NCBI RefSeq assembly: GCF_932526225.1
Contig: NC_064041.1
Span: 12,637,951 to 12,701,950 of the forward strand
Direction: 5' to 3'
Source of the DNA: Nematostella vectensis
Lineage: Eukaryota > Cnidaria > Anthozoa > Actiniaria > Edwardsiidae
Length of the DNA stretch: 64,000 bases
Shown here: positions 1 to 32,600 of the stretch, in pieces
Layout of the letters: each line of letters starts with the position of its first letter
Numbering within the stretch: position 1 is the first letter of the stretch
The notes under the pieces: generated by a model
The model's input: the letters and a program-made list of their open reading frames with translations, nothing else
Told to the model about the DNA's origin: nothing
The model's database searches: none
Program-made: the position numbers and the translations under genes

Positions 1-274
1 CAAGAGAAAAGATCACATGAGAAAAGACCACACGAGGAAAGATCACATGAGGAAAGATCAGAAGAGGAAAGAACACACGAGGAAAGATCACATAGGAAAT
101 ATCACATGAGGAAAGACCACATGAAGAAAAAACACAAGAGGAAAGATCAAAAGAGGAAATATCACAAGAGGAAAGATCACATGGGAAAAGATCACATGAG
201 GAAAGATCAGAAGAGGAAAAATCACATGAGGAAAGATCACATGAATAAAGATAACACTAAGAAAGATTACATGG
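1..274. repeat. 15-bp purine-rich tandem array
   Basis: Diverged tandem copies of a 15-base unit, GAGGAAAGATCACAT, start at or before the left edge and fade near 274. The plus strand is almost pure A/G apart from the CAC or CAT step. Because the period is a multiple of three, open frames run through it on both strands (Lys/Asp/His on one, Ile/Phe/His/Val on the other). These show only the repeat and I do not call a gene. Confidence 0.85.
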
Positions 275-1699
275 ACAGATACATCCCACAGATTACATCC
301 CATAAACTTAACGTGCAAATATCCAAAAACCGCATTCTATGTGCGGATGTGTAAAAAGCTGTTGCAAAATTTTATTTAATCTAATTCCATGCAAAACTGT
401 TGCAAGCGGCAGGGTCTCACAGTTTTGTACAAAAAAAATTTGTCATTTAAAACTAGTAAATTTGAAGTTTTCCCACAAATAACACTGTCAGCTTTCGAGT
501 GATGCTTGGACTTGACGAGAAAAAACAAAGGGCCTGGGAAGGAGATTGGCAATACACCGCGCGCCCTCGTGTTGTCATTGGTGAGCATGATGTCATCGTC
601 ATACTGGCATAACAAATAACGGTTAATGAAAGTGAAAAGCGGAAGTACAAGCTCAGGATACGGTACGTTGGTAATCGCTTTGTTTGGAAAATGCGTCAGA
701 GGGGCCGTCCACACTAACACGGATTCGTTTGGATCCGTATACTTTTTGATACGTTTAAGCCTTCCGTCCACACTAACACGCGCACTGGATCCAGCGAATC
801 CGGATACTTTTGAAAACGCCGTCGAAAGTGAATCAAAATGAATCCGTATAATTTGGTCCGTAGTGTGGACAGTCGAATCCGTATCAAAATGAAAACGATG
901 GCGTCATATCGCAGGCGCGTCCGCTGCTTTAAGCATGCGCATATCATAAAAATGACGTTACCCCGTACCTTTCAGCGTCTTCAAACGTCTGAATCATCCG
1001 TGTTAGTGTGAACGGTTGGTTCCAGGCGAACACGCTGCGAAAACGATTCGAACGATAGTGTGGACGCGAATCAAGTGATGCGTTTTAGGCGAAAGAAATC
1101 CGTTTTAGGCGAAAGGAATCCGTGTTAGTGTGAACGACCCCTCAAAGCCTTATAAGACAAATGAAAATTCGAAACTGGGTAATAAAGGTAAATGGATTAG
1201 AATAGAGTGTCAGGGCATAAGTTCAATATTTAATTTGTCATTTTATACAAAACAAAGATACATGAACTGTACCTTTTTACTCTACCCGTGCTGTCCAAAT
1301 TCACCAAGTGTGTATCAAAGCGAGATTTTGGTTGGAGTAAGAGGGAAGAAATTGAATTAATAGGCTTAAGATAATGTCTACTATTTGATTTATTTGTCTT
1401 CCGTCAATGCTGCCATGCTACGATGACATTATGTTCTTCAAGACAGGCTAATATGCTTTTAAAATGTCAAGTCCAATATTATGAAAAGAGAATTTAATCC
1501 AGCATTTGCATAGCGATTCACGAAAAGAGGGGTATACTAACCCGGAGATGTCGTTTCATCTGAATAAACCGAGTTTACGCAAAATGTCTTTCATTTTTAA
1601 GGTTCTTATGTTGGAGGCGGTGCTGTATTTAGGACGCAATAGTTGTATTTGCCCAGCTAGTTTCAATATTTACATTTCCAGTTCACTTTTTAGTGCGTA
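275..1699. other. Non-coding stretch left of the small coiled-coil ORF
   Basis: No coding region is supported here. It contains the foldback element listed separately at 699-1143. The rest is A/T-rich sequence with only short unconserved open frames. The last 200 bases may hold the promoter or 5' UTR of the ORF at 1700, but I see no clear TATA box or initiator. Confidence 0.5.
699..1143. mobile_element. MITE-like foldback element
   Basis: The left end begins GAGGGGCCGTCCACACTAAC. The right end, reverse-complemented, begins GAGGGGTCGTTCACACTAAC, so the termini are inverted repeats over about 27 bases. Inner copies of the CCACACTAACACG block near 765 and in inverted form near 1000 give nested sub-terminal repeats. 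A directly repeated CGTTTTAGGCGAAAG lies near the right end. There is no transposase frame. Structure and size (about 445 bp) fit a non-autonomous DNA transposon; the superfamily is not assigned. Confidence 0.7.
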
Positions 1700-2191
1700 A
1701 TGGTGCCGAATGAAGGGAACAGAAGACGAACATTACCACTGGTTCCCCCGAAACCGTCGCGAAAAGATGTCCATCTTACACGAAAAATCGTAGAAAAATC
1801 TGAAAATGCCCGACTGAAAGATGAAGATTTGGAGACGAAGCTTCGAGATCGGCGCGTGAAGTCAGGTGAAGATGGGGACTTAAACGACCACGAATATAGA
1901 ACAAGATTATTTATGATTAATTCAAGGTCTCAGCCATTTATAAGCGTTTGGAAGAGATTCGAGAAAGAAAATGCGCCAGGATTACCTCCGAGCCTGCTTG
2001 GAAGCCAAAGCAAAAGCAGCAAAGAGCTTGATGCAACGCTCGATTACCTGCAGGACGAATTGAGGGCGATCAAGGCGCAGCTAAAAGAAACCGAAAGAGG
2101 GTTTGTGGAAATACGGGAAAAAGCAAACACGATAAAATATGACCTTCAAGAGTTGAGGGAGCTGGGATGTTTGACGAATGAGATGCAGTGA
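1700..2191 (+). CDS. Hypothetical 163-residue coiled-coil protein
   Basis: An uninterrupted frame from ATG to TGA, with an in-frame TAG nine bases before the ATG that fixes the start. The N-terminal third is basic and Pro-rich (RRTLPLVPPKPSRK), residues 25-65 are highly charged, and residues about 105-155 form an obvious heptad-rich coiled coil (LDATLDYLQDELRAIKAQL). There is no signal peptide or membrane segment. I do not recognise the family. Residue composition looks protein-like rather than repeat-derived, and no other frame is open here. It could be a single-exon gene, one exon of a larger gene, or a retrocopy. It lies beyond the 3' end of GOLGA2 on the opposite strand, in convergent orientation. 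Confidence 0.55.
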   Translation: MVPNEGNRRRTLPLVPPKPSRKDVHLTRKIVEKSENARLKDEDLETKLRDRRVKSGEDGDLNDHEYRTRLFMINSRSQPFISVWKRFEKENAPGLPPSLLGSQSKSSKELDATLDYLQDELRAIKAQLKETERGFVEIREKANTIKYDLQELRELGCLTNEMQ

Positions 2192-3820
2192 CTCCTTTTT
2201 TACTTTTAATCATCGCCCAATAGAATATTTGATTTTAGTGATAGAAATATTCCCTAGGGGATATAATACTGATTCGCCTTGTTACTCCCTTTACGCAATC
2301 AAGCACGGAATTACGGATGTGTCTTTTAGCCTTATCCTAACTTCTCACGGTGGGGAGTGGTACATTTTATTGGGTGGAAAATAATACATTTTTTTTTTGT
2401 GCTGGGTATAAGAACAAGCTTTCGAAGTGGATGGAATGGTGGAAACGGGTATAATCTTCATTAAAAAAAAAAAAAAAAAAACACCTCAAACAGTAAATAT
2501 ACTTTGTTTTATTTTAACCCCATTTCTGCTGCTTGAAATAATGGTAATGAACGATGGATGGTGTAGTGTATATGGATTGACAGATATCCCATGATCACCA
2601 TTCCTTCTATTGTTAATATTATTTGGTATGATCCAAATCCATTGTCACTCGTCCAACAAGTTTTTTTCCTATCTCATTCAGAGCCCACGTACCTTTGTAC
2701 AAGTGGTACGTGGACTCTGAAAACGAGATTGGTATTGTCCGCGAGTGTAGGTCACGTGTCTCAAGCAAAGAGAGAAAATGGCTCTTTTTGAAGTCAATTT
2801 ACTAGGCAATTCGACCAACACAGCTAACAAATAGCCGCGAAGGAACGTCATAAACGGTTTTGATTCGCTCTCGCTTGGTGGATCATAAGACAACAGAAAT
2901 GCGTAGCATCTCCCAACTTGGTTTTGTTTTCGCCTGCAGTATTGCCACAGTTTACACATGGCTTTATCCTACTTTGCTGTCGCCTTTGCACCTTGGTGTT
3001 CCTTCAACACAAGGGACTATAGTCACTCACAAAAGACGCTTCCCTAGGCTTATTTTAACCCTTGTCTCACTACAAGTGAGCCCAATCTTATGATTAAAAA
3101 TTATTCACTTATCGAAAATAATTACTACTATTCGAGAACTCACGAATTTCCTTACAGATAATAATATATAAATACTACCTTATTTGTTCTTTGGAGTAAT
3201 CTTAACATAATCCATAAAAAGACACAGAAGGTTTGATTTGCAACGAGTGAAAGATGCGGCTAATAGATGTTGTTTCCGGGAAACATTAATTATTTTCATT
3301 GTAATTTCCATCCATTCGTTTTCTAGAAGTAAACCTTGAGAAAATGCCAGCATTCAAAGTCAGTACGTCTTCATCACGCCCAAAGTACGCCAGATGATGC
3401 AAATGAGCTCGAGAAAATAAATAGGAATTGAGCATTTGGAGCGGTTGGAATCTACTAGAGGTGCCTGTTATATAGAGGTTCCACTAATTGCTCGACTCCC
3501 TATATCCTGAGCAGTCTACTAAAGGTGCCGTTATATAGAGGTTTTACTCATTCCTCGACTCCCTATATCCTGAGCAGTCTACTAGCGATTCCCTGATATA
3601 GAGAGGTTTTACTCATTCCTCGACTCCCTATATCCTGAGCAGTCTACTAAAGGTGCCGTTATATAGAGGTTTTACTCATTCCTCGACTCCCTATATCCTG
3701 AGCAGTCTACTAGCGATTCCCTGATATAGAGAGGTTTTACTCATTCCTCGACTCCCTATATCCTGAGCAGTCTACTAGCGACCCCCTGATATATAGAGGT
3801 TTTACTCATTCCTCGACTCC
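2192..3820. other. Convergent intergenic region
   Basis: Lies between the plus-strand ORF and the 3' end of minus-strand GOLGA2. It holds a near-perfect 43-bp palindrome (2678-2720), short homopolymer A tracts, and most of the 60-bp array that begins inside the last GOLGA2 exon. Both 3' UTRs are probably here. I cannot assign a poly(A) signal with confidence. Confidence 0.5.
2678..2720. repeat. 43-bp imperfect palindrome
   Basis: TCAGAGCCCACGTACC on the left pairs with GGTACGTGGACTCTGA on the right across a centre containing TTGTAC. The arms match over about 16 bases with one mismatch. It would form a hairpin in DNA or RNA. It may be a solo foldback footprint; I see no other function. Confidence 0.7.

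Positions 3821-3850
<30 letters not shown>
3480..3850. repeat. ~60-bp tandem array overlapping the GOLGA2 stop codon
   Basis: About six copies of a 58-62-bp unit with the core CTCGACTCCCTATATCCTGA followed by GCAGTCTACTA. Units differ in a short variable part after the core (AGGTGCCGTTATATAG against GCGATTCCCTGATATAG). The first copy forms the end of the predicted GOLGA2 reading frame: the last codons and the TAG at 3823-3821 are read from the repeat. The array is therefore at least partly exonic. Confidence 0.85.
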
Positions 3851-24093
<20,243 letters not shown>

Positions 24094-24505
24094 TTTCCGA
24101 CATTTTGGTTTGGCCAACAAAGCACTTGCCTCGCTTTCGTGTACACAGCTGATCGTCAAGGTAGACTGGGAACGAGATGGTCTCAGTTCCCAAAACGGAA
24201 AGATAAGCACAGGGTGACTAGCTAGAGGCAAAAACTTTGTATGATTTTGAGCGGGGAGGTTCGTTGTTTAACTCATAAAGCGGACCGTTGTCTGTTCGGT
24301 AGCTCGTCCTACCTCGTGGTGGTACTAATTATTATCTTAATAGAACGGACTTACCAGTCCTACCCTACCCTACGGGCCTAAACAACATAGAGTTAAAAAA
24401 CTGGCTACGAACCGACAAATCCAAGTCGAACAATCACAAGAAGAGGATTTTTCTTCTTTTACCGGGACACCTCATGCAACTTTATTGTCTGATTATTTTT
24501 TCATG

Positions 24506-24592
24506 CATGCTGGAAGATCCAGCGTTCTTTGCGGGCGCTCGGCGGGGTGACATTTGGGAGCCCCCGCAAAGTACGCTGGATCTTCGAGCATG
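24506..24592. repeat. Long near-perfect hairpin (35-bp arms)
   Basis: CATGCTGGAAGATCCAGCG, continuing through TTCTTTGCGGGCGCTC, pairs with a right arm that reverse-complements to CATGCTCGAAGATCCAGCG, continuing through TACTTTGCGGGGGCTC. There are three mismatches in 35 pairs and a loop of about 17 bases. It lies about 410 bases upstream of the GOLGA2 ATG. Size and shape are compatible with a small-RNA precursor or a short foldback element. Confidence 0.8.
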
Positions 24593-25084
24593 TTCAGCAT
24601 AGTCCCTTCATCACAATTCCATCTCTACGATCTATGTATTTAGGGAAAGTTCATTTATTATCCCGAGGGGGGGGGGGGGAGAGGCGTGAGGCTACTGGGG
24701 GGAAAGGCTCGAGAAATTTTCTAGGTCTAAAGGGGGATGTCGAAAGTGTTTGGATTTTAAAAGGGGGGCACTGTTTCCTTTGGGTGTTGTCTCTACTTCT
24801 AAGTTCAACTTGTTTTGGTTTGGGGGCAGTTATGCAGTTAGGCCATTTGCAGAAATGACCTGCATTTTGGTGGGGTGGCCTGAGCCGAGGTTTGTGTTCA
24901 CGCCTACTTTAAAGTAAAAAATATATATTCTGGGATGGAGATTCTGATGGCAATAAAGGGGGTATATTATTGGTTGCAATGAACCTGTTCTATGATGGAC
25001 CTCACATGTCATGAAAACTCTCAAACCCCAAATATTTTCTTAATGTTTCTATTGTCCCCCCCCCACCCCCCAATCTTTCTTTGC

Positions 25085-25190
25085 CTGCTACGGCTCTGAG
25101 GGCATTTAAAGGTAAGGGAAAGCCTCTGAGGGCATGTGAAGGTAAGGGAAAGCCTCTGAGGGCATGTAAAGAGAAGGGAAAGCTTTTTGC
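25085..25190. repeat. 30-bp tandem triplicate
   Basis: Three copies of CTCTGAGGGCATGTAAAGG followed by TAAGGGAAAGC lie in the intergenic region. The open frames through them follow from the 30-base period. Confidence 0.75.
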
Positions 25191-26151
25191 GGGAGTAGAC
25201 CATCCCAGCACACATGAACATCATAAAGCCATCGATTTCAATATGTGTTTAATTTCAGCACTAATTCATTTCAAATGTAACACAACCCATACAAGGCTTG
25301 AGAGCAACAGCTTTGAAAAACTAGGAATAAAATGATTATGACAAACTCGTATTTACAAATTCTGATGGCACCGTACAAATAAGTTAATTCCCATCTAACT
25401 ACAGCAACAAAAGAATGAATGTCAATAACAACAACAACAACAACAGCATCTATGATACTTTAGCAACATGGATTTTAAGATATATTTTATTCCTAGGTTT
25501 TCACAGATATCTTCTTGCATTGTTGATAATTTCTCCCATATTGGAGCGTTTTTTTCTTTAACTAATGTTTTATTGTGCACGTCCTAGGTTTCCCTAAAAC
25601 ACTTGACGTTTTTCATGTAAGCGTACACATGACTAAAAGAAAAGTTGCTTTATTTATATAATGCGCACTATTATTCGCAGTATAGATAAAACACTTCTCT
25701 TTGTATTGAATTAAAATACCTATTTATTTTTCACATATTCTTACTGACAAAAATTGTTTTACATTCAGTTACTTCCTGATTTTTCTTCTTTGAAATGATA
25801 AAATATTTTTGCCTATAAAACAATTCAGCGCATAACTTTATTCTAATCCTAAGATTAAAAGTATATTTTGTGTGTTACGTTCATTCACATAGTATATTTC
25901 TTAGAGAACTCAATAAATTAACTTTACGACTGCATTAATGACCTTTTAAGGGGGCAACATCTCTATTTCGAGATCGAGGTCAATTCTTTTGTCGTATTTT
26001 TTTTTGTGGGTTTATAATCTTCTCACACACGCCTTACCACTGCGCATGCGCATGGAACATCACTAACCAATGTAATAATTTCTTAGCACGTGTACTTTAG
26101 TCGATGAAGTCATAGTCTACTAAAAGTGATCTGCTTTACACACTATATTCT

Positions 26152-26157
26152 TTTATT
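26152..26157 (-). terminator. Poly(A) signal of the giant CAP gene
   Basis: A canonical AATAAA on the minus strand lies 31 bases beyond the TAA at 26190-26188. The short 3' UTR this implies is an inference. Confidence 0.6.
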
Positions 26158-26187
26158 GAGTCTACGCTTTGTTAACGCACATGCTTT

Positions 26188-26630
26188 TTAAAGGTAACCT
26201 GCCCCTTTTGGCTTGACGTTTTCCTGAAACTGTCCCACGATGTTGCCCGGAGGATAGTACCTGCCTACCACGACGCACGACCCATCCTCTCCTACCGCCT
26301 TACCCATCCCGAACTCCTGTGACCCCACCCATACCAACTGGGAGAAGTTCCCGGTGTGGGAGGTGAAGCCGGGGTACTCGTAGTCATAATCGATCAGCTC
26401 TTCGTACCACGTGTCCACTGCGTCCCTGCCGGACAGCTCCAGGCCGAATGCGAAGGCGAGGTTCTCGCCTCGGTCCTTGTCTCCGCTCCGCCTGAAGGAA
26501 CCGCTACGTGCCAGCTTCTCTGCCCAGTTTTGGGCCTCGGCGGCCAGCATGGGGGACCAGTTGAGGGGCGGTGCGTCGTGCAGTGAGCGGTAGTAGTTAT
26601 GACTTATTACACACTCGCTTTTGAACTTCT
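26188..26630 (-). CDS. Exon 14: CAP domain 5 and C terminus
   Basis: A complete CAP domain: CVISHNYYRSLHDAPPLNWS, RGENLAFAFG, TWYEELIDYDYEYPG, NFSQLVWVGS, GRYYPPGNIVGQFQENVKP. The short C terminus, KGAGYL, resembles the abrupt end of GAPR-1. The first cavity His is Arg (FRRSGD) and the second His is Asn (GNFSQ), so the cavity is incomplete. G/C-rich compared with flanking introns. Confidence 0.88.
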
Positions 26631-29600
26631 CTGAAAGCAGAGGAAGGGTTAGCTCGCATGCGCGTACGGTAAGAGGTTAGCCACGATTTCTCACAGTCAC
26701 ACAAGTCAAGGTGCTGTCATTAAGATGTTACAGTCCTTGTTAACGAGATTATCGTTACGCTCATTATGTAGCATCTGTTTTAACATGTTATCGTCATAAT
26801 AATATGACAACAATGTATGTGTCATAGCTGTTAAATCTGTCTGTGTTTTTTTAACATAGCACGTTTGGCGTTGTGTTAAACAAGGGTGTACCCTGGAGAA
26901 GTGTTCTTGACCCCTTATAGCTGAAGTACAGAGAATGGGACACAGCACAACGGAGCCCCTCATTTCTCGTCAACAAAGGGAAAGAGAACCAGTAACTGGG
27001 AACCTCTTAAAAAACCCGGGTACGTTCCTTCAGAGTACACCGCTTCGTGAGATGTTGCCGTCGTTATTGCACGTCGTTTTAGTTTCCCTCTCATCCACAA
27101 TCAAAGCCTTTCAAACACGACCTCACAGTTAAAAGCTTTCACGATTTTTTGGTGTCAGAAGTTAAAGGAGGTTAGTTGTGCAGGGTAACAGGGTACTCGC
27201 AGGATTTCTAATAAAATGAATGAATTATTGAGAACAAAAGTACAATTAGCCCTAAAACACACACGACTAATCGTAGACCTGCTTCACTAAGGGAGACGCT
27301 TATATTGAAACTCCGCCAGGTAATGAGTTCGAAGCTAGGGCCTTGAGAGGGAAAGCAAACATAATTATTACTCAATATTTCTTATCCTTAATAGACACAG
27401 TAATAGAACATAAAGACTATCGGGTCAGTCTAATAGCGCTCGTATAACCCTTGGGTCACGTTCTTAGATCTCTGTCTTAGTTGCATCTTGTCATTACCTT
27501 ATGTTCATATAAATTATGGCAACCCATCACAATTCTTATCCCAACAGGCAGACTTAAAGTACTTACCCCTCTGATACACAATATCATCCACCTCTGAGGA
27601 CTGACTCGACCGTCGTCTCGCACTTGATCTCCGCCTTTTCCTCACACTTGCCCTTTGTCCCTTCGCACGCTTGATATTCTCCTTAAACTCCCCGAGGACA
27701 TTTCCAGGCGGGTGATACCTCGCGACCACGAATTGCGTCCCGTCAGCAGAGACCCTCTTGGCGACCCCGATCTCTTTGGTCCCTCGCCACACGAGTTGCG
27801 TGAAGTGCCCGCACTTTGCATTGTAAGCCAGGGTTTCGAAGTTATAATCTTTGACTTCATCATACCACATCTCGGCCGCCTTGTCACCGCGAAGATCATA
27901 CCCGCCTGCGCATGCGAGGTTCTCACCGCATTCCTTCTGAGGACTGTGCTCGAGTCTATTCGTACTGGCCAGGTGCTCGGCCCATTCTGCCGCGTCCGAT
28001 GCAAGGTCGGCTGACCACAGTAGCCTGCACGCCCTGTGCTGGTGTCGGTAGATGTTGTGCTGACGAAAACAATCTCTTTCAAAGTCGTCCAGACCTAATG
28101 ACCGAGTGAATCAAACAGGAAAGACTTAGTTAGTGGATAGCTCCAATGATGTCTTTGATGTTTAATATAATAATACTGTTTTCTGCTCTACAGTGCGATG
28201 CGCGCTACCGTTGATAACTAATTGTTATGAAATTCAATCAGCGTGGCTAAGGAATGCTATAGTTTTTATCAGAAACTTCCAAATTATGAGGTTCATGCTT
28301 ATTGACTTTTTCAAAGCTTTGTCATGGTACCCAGTAGCGCGCGTCACACTAACGTTTCTCCCGCAAACAGATCAAGGAAGATAAGGACTCTTCACATTTT
28401 GTAAATAAATACCTTAGACATGTGTTGCTATTACCCACTTTTTAGTTGTGTAGGTTACACTAAATCTGGTTTGTTATTATACGTCTCGTGTATGTGACTC
28501 AGTGGTACTAGGGTATGTTCGTAAATCACTCAGGAAAGGAGTTCCTCGATTATGTTCGTGGTTCACTCGATAGGTTAAAAATCTAAATCTTTTGTGCGTA
28601 CGTGTGATATGAGTGTATGGACATGTATGATTTACCCGACAAGTGTTCGTCCGAGCCGTGATCTTCGCTTGAATGATCTTCAGCCGATGACGTCGTGGAG
28701 CTGACTTCAGAACAGTGACCCTCGCTCTCCGACTCAACGGATCTCACGTGACCTTTTAGATGCTTCAGCTTCCGAAATTCTGACAGTTCTTCATGTTCAC
28801 TTCCGGTCACCCTGCTCTTGATCTCAGTGCGCATGCTCGGGATTTTTTCGTCGCCTGGTTTGATTCGGTTTTCATTCACATCTTCTGTTTCCTCAGGTGT
28901 CATCTCTTCAATTTCTGGTGGTAGCTCAACAACTTTCATTTCTGGTGGGAACTCATGAACTGCAGTACTATTAGCATAAGTCTTAGTAGTTACAACCCTT
29001 CTGGTCACTCTCTCTTCCGGTGTTACCTCATAGGTTACCGTTTCCATTTCCCCTGGATATTGCTGTAATCTCATCTGCGGTTGCATTTCTTCCAATCGCA
29101 TTTCCGGAGGGAAGCCCTGTAAAGTGGACGAGGTGGTAACACTTCTGGAAGTCACCACACTTTGTTTAACAACCCTCCTGGATGTTGATGTAACAGTGCC
29201 ATCATCACTCGTGTGGACATCCTCAAAGGCTTCCATCCTGGTTTGGTTTGTCACCATCTTGCTCATGACTCCCCCGTCCTCTGTATCGTGTGTCGAGTAC
29301 TCGGTAATAACGGTCCCAAACGGTTCAACGCCCACATTTTGGTTTTTAAATTCCTCTATCTCCCGATGGTTTACCTCTTCTTCCTTCTCAAATTCGTGGC
29401 GTTCTTCGGTCTCCTTTTCTTCCCCTTGTTCAACCTGATGGTCCTCTTTCAAGATAATGGATAAGGTACCCTTGCAAACGTGCGACTCTTCGCTATCTCC
29501 TTCAACATGTTGGTCGTCACTAACATATTCATCTTCTTTCTCCTGATCTCCCTGGAGTTCCTCTTTTAACGCGCCGGATGTCATTGTCTCATCAAGCTCT

Positions 29601-32600
29601 TCGTCATTCAAGGTACCCTCACTGGAGTATCTATTACTTCCACTTGTGAGCTCTTCCATACTCTCATCAGACTCAACTTGACTTAGTTTTTCCTCCAACA
29701 ACACGAATGATTCCAGCCTCTCGTACTCCTCGAGTTGACGCCGTTCTTCAAAGTCTTTATCATCAACAGATTCGTCCACATCTTTTTCCTCTTCTTCCTC
29801 CTCGCATATATCCTCAAGGGCAGGGTTATCGAAGCCTTGATCGTAGTAGAGGACTTCTTCTTCGTTGTCATCATGTTGCTGAGTTTGCTGGTGATGATGA
29901 TGGTGATTCGGATCATCGGGATCTTCCTCGGGAATGACATACATTTCTCGATGATCTAATAAGTCTTCGTCCTCTTCCTCCTCCTCAGATGACCCATAAC
30001 GCTCTCCGTATTTTACCAAGATAAACTCCTCCATGTCTTCTTCTAACGGCTGCCCCTGATGGTACACTTCCGGATAGCTTTCGCCTTCTTCACTTGCTCC
30101 AGAGTCCCGCTCGAAGCTACCACTTGGAGAGAAGTCCACATAATATCTGGGTACTTCCTCGTTGCTGTTATTGTTGTCATCATAGATATGTTCTGCCTCT
30201 ACTGGCTCTCCTTCACGAGGTTGCTCGTTGTCAGGTTCTCCATCGCCAACCGGTTCTGCTTGTAACGTGTCCTCTTCTTTGTCTTCGCCGTGCTGCTCTT
30301 CTTTGTTTGATACCGCAGCTACGTCTACCTCCTCTTCGTAGTAGTCAGAATCGCTCGCCTCACGGTCAGCAACACCCTCCTCGAGATGATGTTCGTCATG
30401 GCTCGTTGGAATTGCCACTATTTCTACTTCTTCTCCGAACCTTTCAGGCTCCTCTGCTTCATCGTGTTTACCACGGCGTTCATCTTCATTTTTACTTGTT
30501 TCCACCGCACTTACTTCTAGTTCTTCCTCGAATGTTTCTTCTAGATCCTGGATTATATTTTCCTCATCAAGGTGGATCTTCTCATCTTTTTCTTTTATTT
30601 CTTCGTCATTTACTCTTTCCTCGTGTTTCAAGCCAACAGCCATAACCTCAACTTCTTCTTCATAGCTTTCTTTCAAAGCCGGGACATCTTCGAGATCGTG
30701 CGAAGCACCTTCTTCTACCCGCTGTACCTCAACTTCCTCAAGAAGCTCTTCTTCACTAATATCCTTTTCCTCATCTACCTCTTCACAACTGGGGCCATCT
30801 TCTCTTTCTCCTTCCAATAATCTTTTTACCTCAACTTCTTCTAAAAATACTCCAGTGATAATCACTCCAGGTTCATCTTCAGAGTGCTCATCTTCAGAAT
30901 CTTTCTGGTGGGTTTCATGTTCGTCGTAGTTATCAATATCTTCCGATGCCGGCGTCTTATCATCATGGTCGCTAAGTATTTTGTCATCCACGTGTTCGAC
31001 TTCTACTTCCTCTTGTAACTCTTCTACGGGTAGTTCTTTTGTTTTAAAGACATCAGCATCAGCAGTTTTTTCCGCGGTTGCAGCCTCAATTTCATCGAGC
31101 ATTTCCTCCTGACCATTGTCCATTTTGTCGGGTGCGGACTCATAAGACGGTAATTCCTCTTTGTAAACCTTTCTTTCGGGTTCAGTGATAGGACTCGGCA
31201 TGGCCGCAATAACGGCCTTGTCTTCTTCGTCTTTCTTTAGGTCAGGCGGACTAGCTGTCTCTCGTGGACTTTGCGCTCTGAACGCCGACTCGGAAAGGGC
31301 TTCATCAACCTCCATCTCTTCGACTTCTTCTTCAAATGATCGACTCTCAAGTGAGCTGTCCAGCTTGGCCTCATCTTCCACTAAGTGCTCTGTCGCTTCA
31401 GTATAGACACGTTCTTCTTCACTCTCAACTGTAGCTGCTTTCTTGTGGATAAGAGGTCTAGGGTAAAACTGAACATCGCCTGTCGAAGATTCTGAAATCT
31501 CTTGTTCGTCACTTTTAACCTCAATCTCTCCTTGCATCAGCTCCTCCTCGGATGCTCGCCTTTTCCTTTCAAGTAACTCTTTTTCTTCTTGTTCTTCTAT
31601 ATATTCTTCGCTATCCTCTTCCAGGCTACGCACCTCAGTAGCGTCGACATTTACTTTGTGGATTAACGTAGACTTCGATATAACAGTAGTCTCTTCGCGA
31701 TCTTTTTCGCTGTGATCTCGCAGCGGTACAAAAACCTCTTGAACTGTTGACGTCTCGGAAGATTCAGAGAATACAGATGGGGGCTCAACGTCTGGTACAG
31801 GTTTCTCTTCAATATCCTCGGCTTCGCCTTCTAGAGTAGCATGCTCCTCCACTGATGTATCTACCAGCACCTCTTTATCAGCTTGGAAGTATATCCGAGG
31901 AGTTTCAAAATGTGGAATGTACTCCTCATCTGAGCCTTCTTTCTCTTCATCTGCAACGAATTCGGTGGCTGTGATGACGGGCGGCGGACTAAGAGGGGAA
32001 TCATAGGTGTATAGGTCGTCTCTCTGCGATGGAGACGATTCGACTGAAGGCTCGTCTGTATCCAGAGGCCCTTTTTTGTCCATTGTTGTTGAAATAATCC
32101 TCCTCGTCGTCTTCACTGTGGTAGTAGTAATGGTAGTAGTACGGAAGCCATCATCAGAAGAATATGTTTCTGTTCTTTTCTCAGAAACTTCACCTTTCGT
32201 TGGTTCTCTCTCCTCCAGCTGCAAGGCGCCGTCGACATCTTTTCGGTCCTCAGTAATATCTTCCTCATGGTTTACTACCTCTACAACACTTTCAGAAGAC
32301 ATCTCGGCAAAATCACCAGATTCATCAGCTACTGCTTTTGTTGCAACCAAATCAGCCTCAACTTGCTGGAAACCTTCGTCATGACTTAACTCCGATGATT
32401 CCTGTAACACGTGGGATACATCAGGCGAACTCTCGTGCCCAACGATTTTGGCAAGAGCATCATAATCTTCTCCAAATTCTGCTTGACTTTTTTTTTCTTC
32501 GATAAAGAGACGACCGTCGTCACTTAAGTCATCACGAATAGGTGTCGAGCAAGCAAGAGGCTTCTCTTCAATGTCACTTAGCTCCTCATCTAGTTGGCTA

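Larger units (their letters stand above)
24094..26151. other. Intergenic region between the giant CAP gene and GOLGA2
   Basis: About 2 kb separate the CAP gene's poly(A) signal from the GOLGA2 start codon, both on the minus strand. The region nearest GOLGA2 must hold its promoter, but I see no TATA box. It contains the hairpin at 24506-24592, a G run near 24667, a C run near 25060 and a 30-bp triplicate at 25085-25190. No coding region is supported. Confidence 0.6.

Noticed and set aside
3180-3260. A possible lost GM130 tail exon (minus strand, reading MDYVKIT then a stop)
   Set aside because: Only four residues resemble the family tail, no convincing acceptor joins it, and the preceding Phe-Tyr motif is in another frame.
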